Below the pieces are notes generated by a model that saw nothing but the letters and a program-made list of their open reading frames with translations, ran no database searches and was not told the DNA's origin. From Cyanobium sp. M30B3 (GTDB taxonomy: Bacteria; Cyanobacteriota; Cyanobacteriia; PCC-6307; Cyanobiaceae), in contig CP073761.1 of the NCBI GenBank assembly GCA_018399015.1, positions 1,984,001 to 2,048,000 of the forward strand: 64,000 nucleotides of DNA, written 5' to 3'. Both the position numbers and the translations under genes were made by a program. Positions 6,544 to 14,936 of this stretch are shown in pieces. Each line of letters opens with the position of its first letter. Position 1 is the stretch's first letter.

Positions 6544-6924
6544 TCACGAGAAGCCACCGATCACCAACACAACCAGCTGGCGGAGTTGCTGCAACTCGGC
6601 GGGAGTGACGCAGCAGTCGGTGGCATCTGTGATGCGCGTCTTGGCCACACAGGTCAGGTTCTGGGGCAGCAGATAGCTCACCTTTCTGCAGCCGTTGGTG
6701 CTGCTGGGTTGGAGCACGACAGTCAGGTCGGCCATTGCCAACGCGCGGTCACCAGTCATCGGCACCACCAGGACTGTTGGATAGGCAGGGTCAAACAGCT
6801 CGCAGTCCTGCACCACGACAGCTGGCCGCAGTTTGTTGGGCTCCGGAGGCTGAGGGTCCTGCCCAGGCTCGTTTGGATCCTTGCGCCAATCAACCGTGAT
6901 GATCTGCCCGGCCCTCAGGTCCAC
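6544..6924 (-). CDS. MazF/PemK family toxin
   Basis: 126 residues with the MazF fold signature: GQIITVDWRKDP at the start, then KLRPAVVVQD and PTVLVVPMTGD in the core strands, and a C-terminal helix. MazF-type toxins are sequence-specific endoribonucleases. It starts with GTG 8 nt after the stop of a small upstream gene on the same strand, the usual antitoxin-first order. The insert EPGQDPQPPEPN between strands 1 and 2 is longer than in E. coli MazF but common in cyanobacterial relatives. Confidence 0.85.
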   Translation of the reverse strand: MDLRAGQIITVDWRKDPNEPGQDPQPPEPNKLRPAVVVQDCELFDPAYPTVLVVPMTGDRALAMADLTVVLQPSSTNGCRKVSYLLPQNLTCVAKTRITDATDCCVTPAELQQLRQLVVLVIGGFS

Positions 6925-6932
6925 GCCTGTCT

Positions 6933-7205
6933 TTAGTGGTCGAGGGGTTCAGGCGTGGCCCAGTCGGCCATGAACGCACGGGCCTCCGCATCGGTGGCGA
7001 TGTGCTCCGCCACGGCTTTGCTCTGGGAGCGAATCCGCGCCCGCAGAGCATCCATGGCGCTCAGCGAGCTGCTCACCTGCACGATGCGTCGTCCTCCGCG
7101 CTGCCGTCTGCGCACGGAGAAGGGAGCCTCGGGCTGTTCAGTGGCGTGATCGGCAGGGGGCATGGCGGCAGCGCCCCGTGCTGGCTGCATGAAGCGACCT
7201 TCCAA
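6933..7205 (-). CDS. probable antitoxin of the MazF-type pair
   Basis: Up to 90 residues; shorter starts at 7190 or 7163 are possible. The N-terminal half is low complexity and basic (RRRQRGGRR). The C-terminal half forms a helix (SSLSAMDALRARIRSQSKAV) and ends in an acidic tail (ATDAEARAFMADWATPEPLD), the typical layout of an antitoxin that wraps a MazF dimer. It has no clear MazE or AbrB DNA-binding signature. The assignment rests on position immediately upstream of the toxin. Confidence 0.6.
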   Translation of the reverse strand: MEGRFMQPARGAAAMPPADHATEQPEAPFSVRRRQRGGRRIVQVSSSLSAMDALRARIRSQSKAVAEHIATDAEARAFMADWATPEPLDH

Positions 7206-7231
7206 CGTTAAGCGCCATCCCCCGTAACGGC

Positions 7232-9400
7232 TCAGCGTCGCTGACCCAACGCCAGCACCTCCAGCGCCTGGCCCTGCTGCTCCTGCCGCAGGGCCTCCGG
7301 TGCCTCGATGCGCAGGGCGCTGCCATGGGAGAAGAGCCAGCGGCGTAGGGCGATGCCGCGGGCCAGGATCCAGGGCGGCAGGTCAATCTCCAGCGGATGG
7401 GGATGGCTGTCGCCGATCGGGTTCGGGGTCAGCACCCGGACCAGGGCCGGATGCACCCAGTCCGCTGTGGTGCCCTGGGCCGCAGCCGTGAGCTCCGCTT
7501 GCTTGGCCGGCCGTTCCAGCCGGATCTGATCGAGGGGAAAGGGAACCTGCCCCTGGCGAATCGCGGCGTAGGCCTCGCTCTTGCAGGAGCAGCGCAGGGT
7601 CTGCAGCTGGCGGCGCCGCTGCTCGGCGCTGGCCTGGCAGAGCCCATCCTGAGCCTGCAGGTCATCGCCCAGCTCGATGCCGCCGCAGTGATGCAGCAGT
7701 CGCTGCAGGCGGCTGATCGCCAGCTGGTGCTCGCTGGCGTTGCGGCGGCCGCGGGCCTCGGCCTGCAGGAACACCAGCCGCTCCAGCCGCTCGCATTGCA
7801 GCAGCCCATGGGGCCGGCCGATGGCATCGGCCTCCCAGGCCAGGTGCCACAGCCCACCGGAGAAGACCAGCTGCAGCGGCCAGATCCGCACCTCTTCTCC
7901 CCTGCCCTGCTCATGGGAGGCCCCCAGGCGCAGCAGGCGCACGCGCCGGTGCTCCAGGATCGCCGTCTCGATCTGTTCGGCCTGGCCTGGTTCCGCCAGC
8001 GTGCCCCGCTGCAGGCTCTCCGCACCGGGATGGGCGCCATCAAGAACGGTGCGCAGCGGCGGTGCGGCGGTCACCTCGATGCCGCCCCAGGCCAGACGTT
8101 CCTCCAGCTCACGCAGCAGATCCAGCGCTGTCGGATCTCCCAGCCGCTGGGCCACGTGCTGCACCACCCCGTGGATCTCCACCAGCCGCGGCGCAGACAG
8201 CAGGGCGGTGCCGAGGCAATAGCCATGGCGCGGGTTGTCGTGGTGCGGCCGAAAGCCATAGGGGGTGAGCGTCTTCTCGATGTCCTTGCGCAGCGTCGCC
8301 AGCTCACCGGGGCCATGGCCGCCAGGGATCTCAGCCAGGCGCTCCAGCAGGTGGCGCTGCATCGCCATCGCCCCCGGACCGTCGGCCGGCCGGTCAAAGG
8401 GCGTCTGCAGCAGATGGCGCAGCAGGGTCATCACCCGCACGAACACCGCCGCATCAGCCATTGGCGGATGGCCGCCATGGACGCCGCCGCTGCGGGGAGC
8501 CTGATCGCCACCAAAAGCCTCCAGCAGCGGCAGATGTTGGATGGCTGTGGTCACGGCGGTGGCGGAGAAGAACCCCTGGCCTTCCAGCCAGGCCAGATCG
8601 CGGCGCACGGCGTCGGCATCGCCGTAGCAGACCCCATGGAGCTTGCGCAGCAGCGCTGCCGCCCGTTCGGCCAGATCACTCCCGGGCAACGCTGAGACGA
8701 GTGTTTCCAGGGCCTCGCGGCTGCCCTGGTCGGTCGTCGCCAGATCGGGATGATCGGCCAGCAGCTTGAGCAGGTAGAGCAGCCGCTCGAGATCCAGAAG
8801 GCGGGAATGGCCGTGCAGCTGCAGCTGCTGCTGACGGTTGCAGGCGGCGCTGATGCGGCGGTTAAGGCGGGAGAGCTCACTGCGCAGGAAGCCGCTGAGA
8901 TCGCCCTGATGGGTGGGTTGCACCGCCACCACCGAGGCAAAGCCCTCCGCCCGCCCCGGCCCAAAGGCCTCATCCGCCAGGCTGGCGGCCATGCGCCGGA
9001 TCACCGGCGTGGGCACGGGTCGCTCCCGCTTGGCGTTCCAGCGCAGGCACGTGCTCAGTGGTGTGAAGAGCCACCAGCCGATCCACTCCACCGGCCGCGG
9101 CAGCGCCAGGTGCTGGGTGATCGCCAGCCGCCAGGGTCGCTCGGCGTGGGTGGCATCCACGATCACCGGCATGCCGGCCGCCACCGCACCGATCAGCCGC
9201 TCATGCAGCCGCTGTTGGATCGACGGCCAGGGGCCCTGCACCGCCGGATCGCCGAACACCTCAGCGCGGATCGCATCGGTGGAGAGCACCACCGCCGGTT
9301 GCCCCTCAGGCCCTGCAAGCAAAGGGGCGAGGGCCAGGGCGGTGGTGGTCTTGCCGCTGGCGGGCGGGCCGATCAGCAGGTGACAGCGCAGAGGCTCCAT
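7232..9400 (-). CDS. P-loop kinase-WYL domain fusion protein
   Basis: 722 residues from ATG 9400. Residues 8-20 carry a Walker A (GPPASGKTTTA) of an AAA_33/polynucleotide-kinase-like domain, with DATH and RWNAKRERPVP motifs by residue 145. A long helical region follows, then a WYL-like ligand-sensing region (IWPLQLVFSGGLWHLAWEAD), and a C-terminal region ending LALGQRR. WYL proteins often regulate defence loci, and this gene lies 1.4 kb upstream of drmD, although transcribed away from it. Its last 180 or so codons exist as a decayed copy at 49130-49683. The role is inferred from domains; no helix-turn-helix was recognised. Confidence 0.7.
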   Translation of the reverse strand: MEPLRCHLLIGPPASGKTTTALALAPLLAGPEGQPAVVLSTDAIRAEVFGDPAVQGPWPSIQQRLHERLIGAVAAGMPVIVDATHAERPWRLAITQHLALPRPVEWIGWWLFTPLSTCLRWNAKRERPVPTPVIRRMAASLADEAFGPGRAEGFASVVAVQPTHQGDLSGFLRSELSRLNRRISAACNRQQQLQLHGHSRLLDLERLLYLLKLLADHPDLATTDQGSREALETLVSALPGSDLAERAAALLRKLHGVCYGDADAVRRDLAWLEGQGFFSATAVTTAIQHLPLLEAFGGDQAPRSGGVHGGHPPMADAAVFVRVMTLLRHLLQTPFDRPADGPGAMAMQRHLLERLAEIPGGHGPGELATLRKDIEKTLTPYGFRPHHDNPRHGYCLGTALLSAPRLVEIHGVVQHVAQRLGDPTALDLLRELEERLAWGGIEVTAAPPLRTVLDGAHPGAESLQRGTLAEPGQAEQIETAILEHRRVRLLRLGASHEQGRGEEVRIWPLQLVFSGGLWHLAWEADAIGRPHGLLQCERLERLVFLQAEARGRRNASEHQLAISRLQRLLHHCGGIELGDDLQAQDGLCQASAEQRRRQLQTLRCSCKSEAYAAIRQGQVPFPLDQIRLERPAKQAELTAAAQGTTADWVHPALVRVLTPNPIGDSHPHPLEIDLPPWILARGIALRRWLFSHGSALRIEAPEALRQEQQGQALEVLALGQRR

Positions 9401-9642
9401 TCCTGCAGGGTGCAGGCGCTGGCGGCCGGCGGCAACAGCCACCAACCAACTGGAGCAGCCAGCTCAGTGCTGGCAGGGGGTTTCAGCGGGCTGGGTTCTT
9501 CGCGGGGGGGAGGGTGGACGGGGCATGGAAAGGAGCAAGGCTGATTGCCCCGTTCCGCTGCCGCGCTGCTGTGCCCTTCCAGCGTTCTGCTGCCGTTGTG
9601 CCGCGTAGCGGTCGATGGCGCAAGGCCTACAGGCCACCCGAC

Positions 9643-10599
9643 ATGTTGCTGAACCTGCACGTGCTCGATCTGATGGAGGTGAGCGGCAGCCAGATGCGTG
9701 CCGCCAGCGCCCTGTCGATGCACCAGACCACGGTGAGCCGCAGCTACTGGGATCTGGCCGAGCAGTTCCGTCTCCAGCCCGAGCGCGGGCCCCGCAAGGT
9801 GTGCCGCTGGGGGTTGAGCACCAGCCTGCGTTTCCTGCGGCTGGCCAGTCGCGCCCATCGCCTGGAGGACGGCCGGCTGCGGCTGGCCACCGATGCGCTG
9901 CATCAGGTGCTGCTCGATGGGCTGCCCGGGGTGTTGCAGGTGCCGCCCTGCTTCCACCCCGCCGGCGACTGGGCAACGCTGGTGGCCCAAGGGGTGATCG
10001 ACGGGGCGATCGTCTCCTCCCTCTGCCATGACCAGCAGCTGGCAAGCGGAGAACTGCCGCACTGGCCGGGGGTGCAGGTGCAGCCGCTGGGAACGTTGCC
10101 TGTGCAGCTGGTGGCCCATCAGCGCTGGGCCGACGTATGGGAGGAGCACGTGGCGCTCCCCGCTGCCCAGGTCATGCCGCTGCTGCATGGGCAGCTGGAA
10201 CCCTGCATCGACAACCTGGAGCGTGCCTCGCGGGCCTGGCAGGACCCGCAGGCCTGGCTGGAGCAATTGCACCTGCGGCCCGTGGCGGTGCCGATCTCAC
10301 CGGCCCTAGCCCCCAGGAGCTGGTGGCAGGAGCAGGGTCTGGTGCCGGTGGCCCAGCAGCTGAGCCTGCAGGAGCAGTTGTGGCTGCTGCTGCCGGAGGA
10401 TCTGCAGGCCCCCGCAGCAGGGAAGGCAACGCTGCGGGTGATCAAGCGCCGGGCTTTCCGGGCAGTGGCCCGGGGGGATGGGGCTCTGCTGGAGGCGCCG
10501 GGGTTTGCTGTGGCAGCCGATGGAGAGCGGGGCAGTGTCTGCCAATCCAGCGAGCAGCTGCCGCCAGGATTCGTGCACACAGGCCTGGTAGACGAATGA
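9643..10599 (+). CDS. LysR-like transcriptional regulator
   Basis: 318 residues from ATG 9643; the longer frame adds an unlikely leader. Residues 1-45 look like a LysR-type HTH (LHVLDLMEVSGSQMRAASAL then MHQTTVSRSYWDLAEQFRL). The rest resembles a diverged substrate-binding domain with GVIDGAIVSSL and LPVQLVAHQRW segments. It is divergent from the kinase-WYL gene and points toward drmD, with about 190 nt between. A regulatory role for the DISARM locus is possible but not shown by the sequence. Confidence 0.6.
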   Translation: MLLNLHVLDLMEVSGSQMRAASALSMHQTTVSRSYWDLAEQFRLQPERGPRKVCRWGLSTSLRFLRLASRAHRLEDGRLRLATDALHQVLLDGLPGVLQVPPCFHPAGDWATLVAQGVIDGAIVSSLCHDQQLASGELPHWPGVQVQPLGTLPVQLVAHQRWADVWEEHVALPAAQVMPLLHGQLEPCIDNLERASRAWQDPQAWLEQLHLRPVAVPISPALAPRSWWQEQGLVPVAQQLSLQEQLWLLLPEDLQAPAAGKATLRVIKRRAFRAVARGDGALLEAPGFAVAADGERGSVCQSSEQLPPGFVHTGLVDE

Positions 10600-10789
10600 T
10601 CGGCTGGCTGCAACAGCAGAGAGACCAAGAAGTATGCGAAAGATGCATAGTCATGACCGCTAATGATCGGCTGCTGTTCTGGTGCTGCAGAAAGGCGTCT
10701 GAGCGGTGCAGACTGACAGCAGCGGCGGCCAGTTCCCGATGCCAAGCCAGCAGCGGGAGAACGTCTCTGGATGGGGCGAGCGCTAACCC

Positions 10790-13700
10790 ATGGGAGTGAC
10801 TCGGACTCAACCCCTCCCCCGGCTGAAACCAGGAGCCGTGGTGCGTTGCCGCACCCGCCGCTACCTGGTGGAAGACGTACAGCCGCCCATGCACCGCAAG
10901 CTGCCGGAGGGTGGCGATCGGATCGTGACCCTGGCCTGCATGGAGGACGACGCCATCGGCCAGCGGCTGACGGTGTTCCTGGGAAGCGAGGTGGACTTCG
11001 AGCCCCTGGCCGACAGCAGCTGGGAGGCCGTGACCCAGCGCGGCTTCGATCAGCCGCGCCAGTTCTCGGCCTACCTCAACACCCTGCGCTGGAACTGCGT
11101 CACCGCAACCGACGCCGAGCTGTTCCAGGCCCCGTACCGGGCCGGCATCGATGTGAAGGCCTACCAGCTCGAACCCCTGCGCAAGGCCCTACAGATGCCG
11201 AGGGTCGGCCTGTTCATCGCCGATGACGTGGGCCTGGGCAAGACGATCGAAGCGGGGCTGATCCTGCGGGAGATGCTGCTGCGCCAGCGCATCCGCCGGG
11301 TAGTGATCAGCAGTCCGCCGTCGGTGCTGCGGCAGTGGCAGGAGGAGATGGCCAATCGCTTTGGCCTGGCGTTCACGGTGATGGACCGGGCCTATGTGGC
11401 CAAGGTGCGGCAAGAGCGGGGCTACGGCACCAACCCCTGGAGCACGGGCAGCCGCTTCCTGATCTCCCATGCCCTGCTGCGCAACAGCGACTACGCCACA
11501 CCGCTGATGACCTGGTTGGATCAGGGCCGGGACGATGAGGAGCAGTCGGCGCTGCCGAGCCTGCTGATCCTCGATGAGGCGCACAACGCCGCGCCAGCCA
11601 GCAACAGCCTGCGCTATGCGATCGACTCAGGCCTCACTCGCAGCCTGCGGGATCTGGCTCCGCGATTTGAGCACCGGTTGTTTCTGAGCGCCACGCCCCA
11701 CAACGGCCACAGCAACAGCTTCACGGCATTGCTGGAGCTGCTCGACCCGGCCCGCTTCACGCGGGGGGTGCCGTTTGATCCGGCGGATCTGGAGACGGTC
11801 CTGGTTCGCCGTCTCAAGGACGACCTGCGCATCGCCCTGAATGAGGCCTTCCCGGAACGGATCGTCGAACCGCTGCGCATCCCGAAGGGTTCCTTACCGC
11901 CAGATACGCCGGAGCTGGAGCTCTCGCGGCTTCTGCAGCGCTACCGCAAGCAGCGCGAGGATCGCCTTCTGGCCGAGGGGGCGAGCAAGCGGGCGATCAA
12001 CGCCGATCGGCTGGTGATCACCAACCTGCAGAAGCGCTTGCTCAGTTCGGTGGAGGCCTTCGCCCGCACCCTGGCGGTGCATCAACGCAGCCTGACGGCC
12101 AGGCAGCAGAGCGAGCGCCAGAGCCGCCTGGAACTGCTGGAGGGGGGCATCAGCGCCGACAGCGAGCTGGCCGAACTAGGTGATGAGGAGGTGCTCAACC
12201 TTGAGGAGGCGCAGACCCGGGCGGCCCTGCGCCAGACCCTCGATGCCGACCAGAGCGATCAGCTGCTGCTGGAGTCCATGGCCAAGATCGCCAACTCCCA
12301 CCGCCACAGGCCCGATCCCCGCGTCGAGAAGCTGGCGGACTGGATGAAGCAGCACCTCTGCCCGGGCCTGGGCAGAGCCGACCTTCAGTGGCAGCCCACC
12401 CGGCTGCTGATCTTCACCGACTACGTCGACACCAAGCGATATCTGGAGCGGCAGCTGCAGGAGTTGCTGGGCGATGAAGAGGCAGATCGGCGGGTGGCGA
12501 GCTTTAGCGGTGGCATGAGCGAAGACAACCGCGAGCGGCTCAAGGCCCGCTTCAACGCCGACCCTGATCAGGAACCGCTGCGGATCCTGATTGCCACCGA
12601 TGCCGCCCGGGAAGGGGTGAACCTGCAGAACCATTGCAAGCACCTGATCCACTTCGATATCCCCTGGAACCCGAGCAAGCTGGAGCAGCGCAACGGCCGC
12701 ATCGACCGCAAGCTGCAGCAGGCCCCGCAGGTGTGGTGCCACTACTTCTTGCTGGAGGACCGCCCGGAGGACCGGGTGATGGAGGTGCTGATCGAGAAGA
12801 CCGAGGTGATCCGCAAGGAGCTGGGCTCGCTGTCGCCGTTGGTGCAGCAGCAGGTGGAAGAGGCGCTGGAGGGGGGCATCGATCTGGATCGGCTCGATGT
12901 TGTGCAGCAGCGCCTGGAGGGCATGGATTCCCCCGTGAGTGATCGCGGCGCCCTGCTGCAGCGCAGCCGCGAGGAGCTGGAGGCCACCCGCCACCGGCAA
13001 CTGGAGCAGCAGCAGGACACCCTGCGCCGCCTGCTGACCAAATCAAAGCAATGGCTGGCCTTTGAGCACGATCCGTTCCGCCAGGCGCTGAACGTGTCGC
13101 TGGAGCTGCTCGGTGTGAGCGGATTGGAGCCCCACACCGATGAGCGGGGCCAACCCTGCTGGCGGCTGGCCAACCCCGAAGCGCTGGTGAGCCAGACCCG
13201 CGACAGCAGCTGGGACACCACCCTCGACAGCCTTCGTGGCGTGAAGCCGGCCAAGGCGTTCCTGAGCGACTGGCGCAGCGACAACCCGGTGCGGCCGGTG
13301 ATTTTCTCCGACCCGGGCCGGCTCAGCGCCGAAGCGGTGCACCTGCACCTCGAGCACCGACTGGTGCAGCGGCTGCTGAGCCGTTTCCTGGCCCAGGGCT
13401 TCCTGCATCACGAGCTCAAGCGCGCCTGTGTGGTGCCCTGCCGTGATCCGCAGCCGCGGCTGATTGTGCTGGGCCGCCTGTCACTGTTCGGCGAGGGTGC
13501 GGCCCGACTGCATGACGAACTGATCACGGTGATGGCCGACTGGCACCCCGGCGATGACCGACCGCAGGCCCTGCAGCCGATAGGAAGCGAACAGCGTCAG
13601 CAGGTCTGGGAACTGCTGCAGAGGGCTCTCAAGGAGGCTGCCGCAGGCACGTTTCCCGAATTGGACACCAGCCATCTGCAGAGCGGCGCCGATGCCGATG

Positions 13701-14140
13701 TGTCGGCCCTGCTGCCCCAGCTCCAGCAGGAGGCAGAGCGGGCACGGGAGGCTGCCACCGAACTGTTGCAGGAGCGAGGACGCCTGGAAGCCGAAGCCCT
13801 CAAAACCGTGCTGCGCAACCAACGCCAACGCATCCGTGACACCGTGCGCCAGCGCAGCCAGGAGATCGCGAGGCTGGATCGCAAGGCCGCCAAGGCCGAT
13901 GCCACACCGCTGATCACCGGCCTGGCCGATGTCGTGAAGATCCCTGAGCTGGACCCCGCCTCGATGAGCGAACGGGAGCGGCGCCAGCTGGCCTCCGACC
14001 AGAAGCACTGGCAACGCCGGCTGGAAACGATCGACACCGAGCTGGCCAGCGAGCCCAAGCGGATTGAGGCCAGCTACCGGGTGGTGACCTACCGCCTGGA
14101 GCCTGCAGGGCTGGTGTACCTCTGGCCGATCAGCGGATAG
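10790..14140 (+). CDS. drmD: DISARM SNF2-like helicase DrmD
   Basis: 1116 residues. The SNF2/RapA-type motor has Walker A DDVGLGKTIEAG near residue 143, the DEAH box LLILDEAHN near 260, FLSATPHNG (motif III), and helicase C motifs ATDAAREGVNLQ and KLEQRNGRIDR near 605-635. A long alpha-helical C-terminal region with coiled-coil character (residues 880-1080) follows. Length, motif set and co-occurrence with DUF1998, PLD and adenine methylase genes identify it as DrmD of class 1 DISARM, which restricts unmodified incoming DNA. It is the first core gene and is separated from drmMI by about 5.4 kb of guest genes. Confidence 0.88.
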   Translation: MGVTRTQPLPRLKPGAVVRCRTRRYLVEDVQPPMHRKLPEGGDRIVTLACMEDDAIGQRLTVFLGSEVDFEPLADSSWEAVTQRGFDQPRQFSAYLNTLRWNCVTATDAELFQAPYRAGIDVKAYQLEPLRKALQMPRVGLFIADDVGLGKTIEAGLILREMLLRQRIRRVVISSPPSVLRQWQEEMANRFGLAFTVMDRAYVAKVRQERGYGTNPWSTGSRFLISHALLRNSDYATPLMTWLDQGRDDEEQSALPSLLILDEAHNAAPASNSLRYAIDSGLTRSLRDLAPRFEHRLFLSATPHNGHSNSFTALLELLDPARFTRGVPFDPADLETVLVRRLKDDLRIALNEAFPERIVEPLRIPKGSLPPDTPELELSRLLQRYRKQREDRLLAEGASKRAINADRLVITNLQKRLLSSVEAFARTLAVHQRSLTARQQSERQSRLELLEGGISADSELAELGDEEVLNLEEAQTRAALRQTLDADQSDQLLLESMAKIANSHRHRPDPRVEKLADWMKQHLCPGLGRADLQWQPTRLLIFTDYVDTKRYLERQLQELLGDEEADRRVASFSGGMSEDNRERLKARFNADPDQEPLRILIATDAAREGVNLQNHCKHLIHFDIPWNPSKLEQRNGRIDRKLQQAPQVWCHYFLLEDRPEDRVMEVLIEKTEVIRKELGSLSPLVQQQVEEALEGGIDLDRLDVVQQRLEGMDSPVSDRGALLQRSREELEATRHRQLEQQQDTLRRLLTKSKQWLAFEHDPFRQALNVSLELLGVSGLEPHTDERGQPCWRLANPEALVSQTRDSSWDTTLDSLRGVKPAKAFLSDWRSDNPVRPVIFSDPGRLSAEAVHLHLEHRLVQRLLSRFLAQGFLHHELKRACVVPCRDPQPRLIVLGRLSLFGEGAARLHDELITVMADWHPGDDRPQALQPIGSEQRQQVWELLQRALKEAAAGTFPELDTSHLQSGADADVSALLPQLQQEAERAREAATELLQERGRLEAEALKTVLRNQRQRIRDTVRQRSQEIARLDRKAAKADATPLITGLADVVKIPELDPASMSERERRQLASDQKHWQRRLETIDTELASEPKRIEASYRVVTYRLEPAGLVYLWPISG

Positions 14141-14143
14141 GCC

Positions 14144-14787
14144 ATGAAGCGTTCCGCCTCTCCGCCATGGACACCCCGCTACGGCTATGGCGATGTGCTG
14201 GTGGGCGACCTGTGCGCGGTGGCGGATGCCCGGGCGAGGGTGGAGCTCCTGCCCCTACCGGCGGATGAAAGCCTGCGTTTGCGCCATTCGGCTTATCAAC
14301 GCAGCACTCGCATCGAGGGAAATCCTCTCGACGACCAGGCGGTGCGCGTGGCGATCGCCGCGGGGCAGGCTGCCCCGTGGACTTCTACGAAGGCCGCCAT
14401 GACCCCGATCACACCCCCTGGCTGCGTTTTTTCTGCAGGGTGATCCGCCAGGCCGCGGTTGATCTGGCCACTCGAGCGGAAGGCCTGCAGGCCCGGCAGG
14501 AGCGGCCAGATCCCCATCCCTGGGAAGGGCTGGATCGCCGCAGCCAGCAGCTGCTGACGCGCTTGCGCGTCCGGGTAGCCGCCGGTGAGGCGGAGGCTGG
14601 CCAGTTCAGGCCCAGGGACCCGGAGGAGTGGTTTGCCGTCTCGTCGACAACGGCGCAGGACTGGCTGCGTGATTGGCAGGATCAGGGGCTGCTGGAACCA
14701 GCCAGGCCCGGCCAGTGGATCCGCGGCTGGCAACTGCGGCAGCCCTGGCTGGCGTGGGTGATAGGCCAACCGCAAAGGGAGGAATAA
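14144..14787 (+). pseudogene. Fic family protein remnant
   Basis: The first frame (from ATG 14144) encodes the typical N-terminal Fic leader ending in SAYQRSTRIEGNPLDDQAVR, then breaks near 14370-14385. The second frame continues with VDFYEGRHDPDHTPWLRFF and a winged-helix C-terminus (WFAVSSTTAQDWLRDWQDQG) to a TAA at 14785. The catalytic HPFxDGNGR loop is absent, so a deletion plus frameshift has removed the AMP-transferase core. It starts 3 nt after drmD, so it was once co-transcribed with the DISARM gene. Confidence 0.75.
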
Positions 14788-14888
14788 GCCAAGAGAATCG
14801 GCCGATTTTTCGTTCCTCTCGGCGACGACGGCCAGTGCTGATCAGCCTTGAGGCCGAAAAATAAGACAAGTCAGTGACGGGCCTTAAC

Positions 14889-14926
14889 CCCGATCTCCGG
14901 CCTGCAGGCCCTTCCGTGCAATCGGG
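14889..14926. terminator. hairpin between convergent genes
   Basis: CCCGAT (14889-14894) and ATCGGG (14921-14926) flank an inner palindrome GGCCTGCAGGCC. It lies between the convergent ends of the Fic remnant and the ROCO gene, and could serve as a bidirectional terminator, although no U-tract follows. Confidence 0.35.
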
Positions 14927-14936
14927 ATGCTGCGCG

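Noticed and set aside
7397-8695. Long plus-strand reading frame of 432 codons
   Set aside because: It is antisense to the kinase-WYL gene. Its translation is Gln/Ala/Arg-rich without motifs, and the minus strand has Walker A and a normal start.
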